A DNA stretch of 10,484 nucleotides from BJGV01 sp964013575 (GTDB lineage Bacteria; Pseudomonadota; Gammaproteobacteria; Burkholderiales; Nitrosomonadaceae): assembly GCA_964013575.1 (NCBI GenBank), contig CAXGWP010000029.1:1-10484 (forward strand). The letters run 5' to 3'. Below the pieces are notes generated by a model. That model had not been told where the DNA came from and made no database searches. It saw only the letters and a program-made list of their open reading frames with translations. Of this stretch, positions 1-5,483 are shown one piece after another. The translations under genes and the position numbers were made by a program. Numbering within the stretch: the stretch's first letter is position 1; each line of letters begins with the position of its first letter.

Positions 1-1962
1 AGTTCCAGTTACATTATCTTTTGATGTCCATGCGCTACCAGTTATAGTCCTACCCGCCACACGCCCTTCCCCTGTTACACGTTCATTAGCCTCAGCTCTT
101 GACCTTGGTTGGAAACGAAACTCATTATTACCAGTAACCTTACCTTCACCAACTGAAAATGCTCCAGTGATACGGCTTTCTGCAGTTGGAGCATTAATAG
201 CATCGACACCAGCTAGCTCCTGATATTCACGTTGCGGAGACTTTACACTAAAACTATTTTTTATTTTTATAAGACGCTTCATTACATCTTCACTAATATC
301 TTTATCAGGATTAGCACCATAATACGATGTTCCTGTAATATTTTTTTTACTACCACGTTGTGTGCCTGAAACTTTGTCCGTATTGATAGTAATATCACCA
401 CTAATATGATTACCTGACGCCATTTCTGATGAAATCAACTGCTCAGCTTTATTCTCGCTTTCAACAGAACAAACAGTATGATACTGATTTGGCCCCACAT
501 AAGGTGTGCCAGTAATCGTATTACATACACCAGATTCATCTCCAGTTACGCTCTCATTATGCTCTATATCTACACCTGTTACATATTGCCCACCCCATGT
601 TGAAGCATTTGCTCCATTCTCATTACCAGCTCGGGTAGGTATTATTCCACAGTGGTTTGTATACTCTTCAGCACTAGAATATTCAGTACCAGAAATATCT
701 TGGCATATACCTTCTTCAGCTGTGCCAGTAATATTCCCAGATTGATGTATGCGCTGACCAACCTGGGTTCCAGTTGTACGTGTACCATGCAACGTATGAC
801 TAATACTAGATTTCTTTGGTACTTCATGCCCAGGTGTTTTACATAATGGCTGTTTTACTGCTGACATTAAATATTGACTACCAGTAACATCATGGCAAGA
901 TCCACTCTCGTCACCAGTTGTTAATTCACTTCTTCCAACAGCAGTACCTGTAATTAAGCTGCCTCCCACCGATTCTTCTTTACTATATTCAATATTACGA
1001 CTGCGAGAACCAATTGTTTTAACAGAGCGCCCAAGATTGGCCCCAAATACAGTATGGCCATGCGGATCATTTTGACGCTGGAATTGAATCTGTGCAGCAC
1101 CACTTCCTTGTTCCCGATGTTGCAACAGGTCATCATTAAGTTCCTGATCAGATGCTCCAGTAATATTTAACTCGGGATTAGACTCATCCCCTGTAATATT
1201 TATCTTACTACGCACCTGTGATCCAGTTACAATTTGTCCTCCTGCTGTTTTACTAGCACCAACTTTAATCCCGCCTTCTCGGGGATTATAACCAGTCTCT
1301 TTTCCAATATACTGATCACCAGTTACTTGAACAAAAGATCCACGTTCATCTCCTGTAACATTCTCCCCCCGGCCAATACGAACCCCAGTGACTTTGTGAC
1401 CTGCATAACTTTCACTTTCAGCTACCTTGGGTGGGTACTTAATCAAATCAGCAGCATTACGCAAACGACCACTTGTACGCGTTGTAGCATCTCTAGTTCT
1501 TTCTTGATTTCCTTTATTTCTGTTTCCTTTATTTCTGTTTCCACTACGACTAGACTTTGCCAATAGTTTAGTTTCTTTCTCTTTACTACAAGAACAATCA
1601 TTTTCACCAGTACCGTTATCAATCACATCTAAAGTAGAAGCCGAATTCGCTGCAGTTATAGATGACTTCAATATTCCATTTTTACCTTGAATTAATTTTG
1701 AACGACGAGCACGTGAAGCATCACGACCTGTTAGTAAAGATTTACCAGTTTTTTTAATTTCAATAGCAGTTGATGGCAATTTACCAATAGGTTCTATAAT
1801 CACTTCTTTATTTTTAATATTCTTTTCATTTGTACGCACACGTTCCTTATTAGGTGGCAGGCCTGCTTTCCCATTCACCAATTGTGCACGCCGTATACGC
1901 GATGCATTACGTCCAGTTTTCACGTCTAATAAAGCTTCTGATTTTGATATATTTTTATTCAT
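1..1962 (-). CDS. csoS2: Carboxysome assembly scaffold protein CsoS2 (partial, C-terminus outside window)
   Basis: This is the disordered scaffold that binds RuBisCO through its N-terminal region and the alpha-carboxysome shell through its middle and C-terminal regions. The frame is open for 654 codons to the left edge. Two basic N-repeats are clear: residues 17-32 (GRNASRIRR core) and 79-94 (GRDASRARR core). A lysine/arginine/asparagine-rich linker follows to about 185. About six M-repeats of the [V/I]TG type lie at about 190-550, several reading VTGDE(S/R)G and ending in TGTxYxG-like blocks. The start of the C-terminal region is visible at about 596-654 (RVTGEGRVAG and ITGSAW blocks). ATG at 1962 is the first possible start because an in-frame TAA directly precedes it. 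No good Shine-Dalgarno is seen; a weak GAG lies about 17 bases upstream. The gene follows cbbS by 88 bases on the same strand, the usual order in alpha-carboxysome operons. The assignment is very secure. Confidence 0.96.
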   Translation of the reverse strand, partial: MNKNISKSEALLDVKTGRNASRIRRAQLVNGKAGLPPNKERVRTNEKNIKNKEVIIEPIGKLPSTAIEIKKTGKSLLTGRDASRARRSKLIQGKNGILKSSITAANSASTLDVIDNGTGENDCSCSKEKETKLLAKSSRSGNRNKGNRNKGNQERTRDATTRTSGRLRNAADLIKYPPKVAESESYAGHKVTGVRIGRGENVTGDERGSFVQVTGDQYIGKETGYNPREGGIKVGASKTAGGQIVTGSQVRSKINITGDESNPELNITGASDQELNDDLLQHREQGSGAAQIQFQRQNDPHGHTVFGANLGRSVKTIGSRSRNIEYSKEESVGGSLITGTAVGRSELTTGDESGSCHDVTGSQYLMSAVKQPLCKTPGHEVPKKSSISHTLHGTRTTGTQVGQRIHQSGNITGTAEEGICQDISGTEYSSAEEYTNHCGIIPTRAGNENGANASTWGGQYVTGVDIEHNESVTGDESGVCNTITGTPYVGPNQYHTVCSVESENKAEQLISSEMASGNHISGDITINTDKVSGTQRGSKKNITGTSYYGANPDKDISEDVMKRLIKIKNSFSVKSPQREYQELAGVDAINAPTAESRITGAFSVGEGKVTGNNEFRFQPRSRAEANERVTGEGRVAGRTITGSAWTSKDNVTGT
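306..346 (-). promoter_or_regulatory. Candidate -1 programmed ribosomal frameshift site in csoS2
   Basis: Reading the minus strand, a run of eight A (348-341) contains the heptamer A AAA AAT at 346-340, in the phase needed for tandem -1 slippage: codons AAA (Lys540) and AAT (Asn541). After slippage the -1 frame codes for nine residues (YYRNIVLWC) and stops at TAA (313-311), giving a protein of about 550 residues. A 5-bp stem, CAGGA (335-331) with TCCTG (310-306), begins four bases after the heptamer; it is short and its loop is 20 bases. The site lies in the last M-repeat, just before the C-terminal region. Published work on alpha-carboxysomes describes frameshifting in csoS2 that yields short (CsoS2A) and full (CsoS2B) forms. 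That this site does so here is inferred. Confidence 0.55.
313..1395 (-). repeat. CsoS2 M-repeat array (about six [V/I]TG repeats)
   Basis: Protein-level repeats at residues 190-550 follow the pattern xTGxxVGxxxxVTGDExGxCxxVTGTxYxG with variation. Approximate repeat starts are residues 191, 245, 337, 396, 461 and 520. Repeats 3, 4 and 5 each carry two cysteines 18 residues apart (356/374, 420/438, 480/498); repeats 1, 2 and 6 have none. In known alpha-carboxysomes this region engages shell hexamers. Confidence 0.85.
1511..1542 (-). repeat. Perfect 15-bp tandem duplication inside csoS2
   Basis: The plus strand holds two identical copies of CCTTTATTTCTGTTT (1511-1525 and 1526-1540) plus two bases of a third. 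On the minus strand this encodes GNRNK twice (residues 141-150) in the flexible linker between the N- and M-repeats. The unit keeps the frame, so copy-number change would only lengthen or shorten the linker. Confidence 0.85.
1681..1914 (-). repeat. Pair of CsoS2 N-repeats (RuBisCO-binding motif)
   Basis: Two copies of a 16-residue motif, GR(N/D)ASRxRR(A/S)(Q/K)LxxGK, are encoded at residues 17-32 (1914-1867) and 79-94 (1728-1681). They match the basic helical N-repeat that binds RuBisCO in characterised CsoS2 proteins. A third, degenerate arginine-rich stretch at about residues 155-170 may be a decayed copy. The Halothiobacillus protein has four such repeats. Confidence 0.8.
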
Positions 1963-2050
1963 TTATAATTAAATTTAATCTCAATATTTTCCAAGATTTT
2001 TTACCAGAAAAATTAAAATTTACCTTATAAGCGTATAATATTATTAAAAT

Positions 2051-2389
2051 TTAACGCCCACCACGATGAACAATGAATGCTGTACCACGGCATTGTGTAT
2101 AGTTATCAAATCCAGTCAAACGTACAATATGTCCTGAGTTTGCCCGATGACATGCATCTATTTCTGCCATTACTTTTTCAACTGATTTCTCACCAAAGAA
2201 TGGTAGCTTCCAAAGATACCAAAAGTTAGAAAACAATTTTTCCGGTTCAGTATGCTCTACAGCTGGATTCCAACCCTGAGAAATTATATAAGCAATATGC
2301 TTACGAATCTTCTCAGGTGTGAATGGTGGCAGATAAGAAAATGTCTCTCCTCTGCGTTCAGTTGCTTTATACGGTCTGACTTCATCCAT
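2051..2389 (-). CDS. cbbS: Ribulose-1,5-bisphosphate carboxylase/oxygenase small subunit (form IA)
   Basis: This is the 112-residue small subunit of form I RuBisCO, which caps the ends of the CbbL octamer in the L8S8 enzyme. Typical small-subunit blocks are visible: FSYLPPFTPEKI at residues 17-28, GWNPAVEHTEP at 39-49 and FWYLWKLPFFGE at 56-67. Length is normal for the carboxysomal form IA group. ATG at 2389 is preceded by GAGG (2400-2397) seven bases upstream. It lies 42 bases downstream of cbbL and 88 bases upstream of csoS2, so the three genes most likely share a transcript. No motif is missing. Confidence 0.97.
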   Translation of the reverse strand: MDEVRPYKATERRGETFSYLPPFTPEKIRKHIAYIISQGWNPAVEHTEPEKLFSNFWYLWKLPFFGEKSVEKVMAEIDACHRANSGHIVRLTGFDNYTQCRGTAFIVHRGGR

Positions 2390-2431
2390 AGCTATACCTC
2401 ATAATTTCAATTTTAATTAACGTAGTAATAT

Positions 2432-3844
2432 TTATATATCAATCTTGTCTACAGTATCAAATTCAAACTTAATTTCTTTCCATGTTTCCATAGCAATTTT
2501 TAGTTCAGGTGAATGCTGTGCTGCTTCAGTTAATACCTCCTTCCCTTCTCGCTCTACCGGGCGACCTTGATTACGAGCATCAGTACAAGCTTCTAGAGCT
2601 ACACGATTTGCAGTAGCACCTGCAGCATTACCCCATGGGTGCCCTAATGTCCCCCCTCCAAATTGCAAGCAAGAGTCATCGCCAAATATATTAACCAGAG
2701 CTGGCATATGCCAAACATGGATCCCACCTGAGGCAACTGGCACCACACCAGGCATTGATCCCCAATCCTGATCAAAGAAAATGCCACGTTCACGATTCTC
2801 TGGGACAAATGATTCACGCATCAAGTCAATCCAACCAAGAGTTGCATTCCTATCCCCTTCCAACTTACCAACTACGGTACCAGAATGCATATGATCACCA
2901 CCAGACAACCTTAAAACCTTGGTTAATACCCGGAAATGAATCCCATGGTAAGGATTGCGATCAAGTACAGCATGCATCGCACGGTGAATGTGTAATAATA
3001 TTCCATTGTCACGGCACCAGTTTGCTAAACCTGTATTAGCACAAAGCCCACCAGTTAAATAATCATGCATTATAATTGGTGCGCCTAATTCTTTTGCAAA
3101 TTCAGCTCTCTTATACATTTCTTCTGGTGTTGCTGAAGTTACATTCAAATAATGCCCTTTACGCTCACCAGTTTCAGCTTCAGCTTTTAATACAGCCTCC
3201 ATTACAAACTCAAAACGATGACGCCAGCGCATAAATGGCTGACTATTAACATTCTCATCATCTTTAGTGAAATCAAGGCCACCACGTAAACATTCGTAAA
3301 CTGCCATACCATAGTTCTTTGCTGATAAACCGAGCTTAGGTTTAATAGTACAACCTAAATAAGCACGCCCATATTTATTCAGACGATCACGCTCTACCTG
3401 TATACCATTTGGAGGCCCACCGCAGGTCATAACATAAGCGATTGGAAAGCGAATATCTTCTAGCCGCAAACTACGTATGGCTTTAAAACCAAACACATTT
3501 CCGACTAGAGAAGTCAACACATTAACAACTGAGCCCTCTTCAAATAATTCAATTGGATAAGCAACAAATGCATAGAATGCAGAATCATCACCTGGAACTG
3601 ACTCAATCCGGTAAGCACGACCCTTATAATATTCCATGTCTGTAAGCAAATCAGTCCACACAGTGGTCCATGTACCTGTAGAAGATTCTGCAGCAACTGC
3701 AGCAGCAGCCTCTTCATGCGGAACCCCTTCTTGAGCCACAATTTTAAAACAAGCTAGTAAGTCTGTGTCGAGCGGGATATAGTCTGGTGTCCAGTAATTT
3801 TCACGGTAATCCTTGACGCCAGCTTTGTATGTTTTTCCTGCCAT
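2432..3844 (-). CDS. cbbL: Ribulose-1,5-bisphosphate carboxylase/oxygenase large subunit (form IA, carboxysomal)
   Basis: This catalytic subunit fixes CO2 onto ribulose-1,5-bisphosphate to give two 3-phosphoglycerates in the Calvin-Benson-Bassham cycle; here it is presumably packed in alpha-carboxysomes. The 470-residue protein is full length. Active-site residues, named by their spinach equivalents (offset 7), are all present: E53, T58, N116, K168 in TIKPKLG, carbamylated K194 with metal ligands D196 and E197 in the GLDFTKDDE motif, H287, H320, K327 and S372. The block GTWTTVWTDLLTDM at 57-70 is typical of form IA. ATG at 3844 has a strong Shine-Dalgarno, AGGAGAGG (3857-3850). It is the first gene of the cbbL-cbbS-csoS2 run and is divergent from cbbR, the usual arrangement for a CbbR-activated operon. 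Confidence 0.98.
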   Translation of the reverse strand: MAGKTYKAGVKDYRENYWTPDYIPLDTDLLACFKIVAQEGVPHEEAAAAVAAESSTGTWTTVWTDLLTDMEYYKGRAYRIESVPGDDSAFYAFVAYPIELFEEGSVVNVLTSLVGNVFGFKAIRSLRLEDIRFPIAYVMTCGGPPNGIQVERDRLNKYGRAYLGCTIKPKLGLSAKNYGMAVYECLRGGLDFTKDDENVNSQPFMRWRHRFEFVMEAVLKAEAETGERKGHYLNVTSATPEEMYKRAEFAKELGAPIIMHDYLTGGLCANTGLANWCRDNGILLHIHRAMHAVLDRNPYHGIHFRVLTKVLRLSGGDHMHSGTVVGKLEGDRNATLGWIDLMRESFVPENRERGIFFDQDWGSMPGVVPVASGGIHVWHMPALVNIFGDDSCLQFGGGTLGHPWGNAAGATANRVALEACTDARNQGRPVEREGKEVLTEAAQHSPELKIAMETWKEIKFEFDTVDKIDI

Positions 3845-4287
3845 ATGATCCTCTCCTACAATTAATATTTACCTTAGTAAATAACTCACACTGTAAAGTA
3901 CAGTCACTTCAATCTAAATAAATCTGCTATCTTTGCTTCGTATTTAATTAAATTTCTGACTGTATTTCCTATAATTAATAGAACAACATTCAGAAACTTT
4001 AAAATATTTTAATATGAAATATAAAATAAAAAAACTACAATAGAAAATAAATATTTTCAATACAACCCATAGATATAGGTCTATAGGTATGCTATGGTAT
4101 GTTTAAGTTCTTAAGTTATAAGATATTAAAAAATAACTCAAGGTATAATTTCTTGCAAATTTTCATATTTTTTATCTAGATTAATTATGCTGCAAATTAG
4201 TCAAGATACAAAATTTTTGTGTCGGCTTCTCTATAACCAATACATTTTTAGTAACTTCTATCCTAATAAATATAGGAGATTTTACAT
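3845..4287. promoter_or_regulatory. Divergent cbbL / cbbR control region with a candidate CbbR operator
   Basis: This 443-base region has no gene and is very AT-rich. At 4067-4101 lies the densest symmetry: an inverted repeat CCATAG / CTATGG (4067-4072, 4092-4097) enclosing a dyad TATAG-GT-CTATA (4074-4085), plus a near-direct repeat CTATAGGTATG / CTATGGTATG (4081-4091, 4092-4101). Nearby TTAA-rich motifs at 4103-4130 also fit loose LysR-type half-sites. Closer to cbbR are a direct repeat TGCAAATT (4154-4161, 4191-4198) and a dyad around 4205-4223 (GATACAAAA / TTTTGTGTC, one wobble). LysR regulators commonly bind such divergent regions and control both genes. Assigning these sites to CbbR is inferred from position and symmetry. 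Confidence 0.4.
3850..3904 (-). promoter_or_regulatory. cbbL leader: ribosome binding site and two perfect dyads
   Basis: Three elements lie directly upstream of cbbL. AGGAGAGG (3857-3850) is the ribosome binding site. Next is a dyad with 7-base arms, TATTTAC and GTAAATA (3866-3872 and 3877-3883, 4-base spacer). Then comes a second dyad, ACTGTA and TACAGT (3890-3895 and 3899-3904, 3-base spacer). They could be regulator half-sites near the promoter or a small hairpin in the mRNA leader. No convincing -35/-10 pair was found, so the transcription start is unknown. Confidence 0.45.
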
Positions 4288-4290
4288 TTG
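4274..4290 (+). promoter_or_regulatory. Ribosome binding site fixing a TTG start for cbbR
   Basis: AGGAG at 4274-4278 is followed after nine bases by TTG at 4288. No in-frame ATG lies between this point and the helix-turn-helix, so TTG is the best start. It gives a 12-residue extension before the usual ITLRQLQ opening of the DNA-binding domain. Confidence 0.8.
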
Positions 4291-5289
4291 AAACCCCCAA
4301 ATTTAGTAAGCAACCTTGCGCGGCATATAACTCTAAGGCAGCTCCAAGTCTTTGAATCCGTGGCACGCAACAGCAGTTTTACTCGTGCATCAGAGGAGCT
4401 GTTCCTAGCCCAACCTACAGTATCAATGCAACTCAAGAAACTTACTGATACTGTAGGCATACCACTATTTGAACAAAGAGGAATTCGTATTCATTTAACT
4501 GAAGCAGGTAACGAGGTATATACAATATGTCAGGAAATATTCGACAATATTACTAACCTTGAGGCAAAAATATCAGATATCAAAGGAGTCAAATGTGGCC
4601 ACTTACGTCTAGCTATCATCACTTCATCTCAATATCTAGTACCAGACCTTCTTGGTCAATTTGGTCGCTTGCATCCAGATGTTGATTTCTCCCTAAGTAT
4701 TGAAAATCGAGAACATATTCTTGAACGCCTTTCTGGATATAAGGATGATCTTTGCATCCTGGGAGAGCCGCCGCCAGAACTTGATGTTATATCTTACCCA
4801 TTCATACCCAACCCATTAGTCGCAATGGCAAGCTGTAACCACCCGTTAGCTGGCGTACCAAATATTCCTCTCGAACGTTTTCTTGAAGAGCCATTTATTC
4901 TTCGTGAACCAGGATCAGGTACACGTGACGCCATCAACCGTTTATTTGCAAGTAAAGGACTAAAAACACCAAACGGCCATATGGAACTTGCAAGCAATGA
5001 AGCACTCAAACAGGCTGTTGTAGCAGAACTAGGTGTATCAATATTATCTATGCATTCACTAGCATTAGAAGGTACATCAGGACCAATTACAATATTAGAT
5101 GTCCAAGGTCTCCCTATTCATCGATACTGGTATCTTGTTCACCCAAAGAATAAAAAACTATCTCCTGTAACACTTGCATTCCTAGAGTTTGTAAAATTAC
5201 AAGGAAAAAAGGTAGCCAAAAAATTCAATAAAAAGATGGGAATAACTAGAAAAGTCCATATGCATAATTATACGGAATCAAAGGATTAA
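4288..5289 (+). CDS. cbbR: LysR-type transcriptional regulator of RuBisCO genes (CbbR)
   Basis: This 333-residue LysR-family regulator is probably the activator of the divergent cbbLS-csoS2 operon. The winged helix-turn-helix covers about residues 14-75 (ITLRQLQVFESVARNSSFT, then AQPTVSMQLKKL and a LFEQRG wing). The effector domain follows from about 105 to 300, with the usual LREPGSGTRDAI block at 205-216. CbbR proteins typically sense metabolites such as RuBP, phosphoenolpyruvate or NADPH; the ligand here cannot be read from sequence. The C-terminal tail after about 305 is unusually basic (KKVAKKFNKK). It starts at TTG behind a good ribosome binding site, which may lower its translation. 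The CbbR name rests on family plus divergent placement; a general LysR regulator is the alternative. Confidence 0.9.
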   Translation: MKPPNLVSNLARHITLRQLQVFESVARNSSFTRASEELFLAQPTVSMQLKKLTDTVGIPLFEQRGIRIHLTEAGNEVYTICQEIFDNITNLEAKISDIKGVKCGHLRLAIITSSQYLVPDLLGQFGRLHPDVDFSLSIENREHILERLSGYKDDLCILGEPPPELDVISYPFIPNPLVAMASCNHPLAGVPNIPLERFLEEPFILREPGSGTRDAINRLFASKGLKTPNGHMELASNEALKQAVVAELGVSILSMHSLALEGTSGPITILDVQGLPIHRYWYLVHPKNKKLSPVTLAFLEFVKLQGKKVAKKFNKKMGITRKVHMHNYTESKD

Positions 5290-5483
5290 ATACCCCAAAA
5301 GCTACCTATTGAATAATAAAAAGAAACAAAATTATAATAAAGCATAACGATATAAATTAGGACAATATAAAAATAGCTCACTCTCAAAAGTAACTATAAA
5401 TTATGGAAGAAAATAAATAATCCTAATACATATTTTCACACAAATACAATTTTACTCCCCATAAAACTTTTGAGACCTATGAT
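5290..5483. other. Convergent gap between cbbR and the Rid gene, with a 10-bp inverted repeat
   Basis: This 194-base AT-rich stretch separates two genes that end toward each other. No GC-rich hairpin with a T-run was found, so a classic terminator is not supported. It does hold a perfect 10-base inverted repeat, TCTCAAAAGT (5382-5391) and ACTTTTGAGA (5466-5475), whose arms are 74 bases apart. Confidence 0.5.

Noticed and set aside
506..1566. Several plus-strand and other-frame open frames across csoS2
   Set aside because: They lie opposite a long intact gene with clear CsoS2 repeats, their proteins have no recognisable domain, and no ribosome binding sites support them.
1744..1756. A second A-run in csoS2 (seven A on the minus strand) as another frameshift site
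   Set aside because: The codons read ATT AAA AAA ACT, so slipping back one base would pair the Lys tRNA with TAA and the next tRNA with a mismatch. The phase does not fit tandem -1 slippage.
2755..3741. Open frames opposite or out of frame within cbbL
   Set aside because: They overlap a full-length RuBisCO large subunit with every catalytic residue present and show no independent coding signal.
3905..4060. Sigma-70 promoter for cbbL on the minus strand
   Set aside because: Several AT-rich hexamers resemble -10 boxes, but none had a fitting -35 at 16-18 bases, so no site was called.
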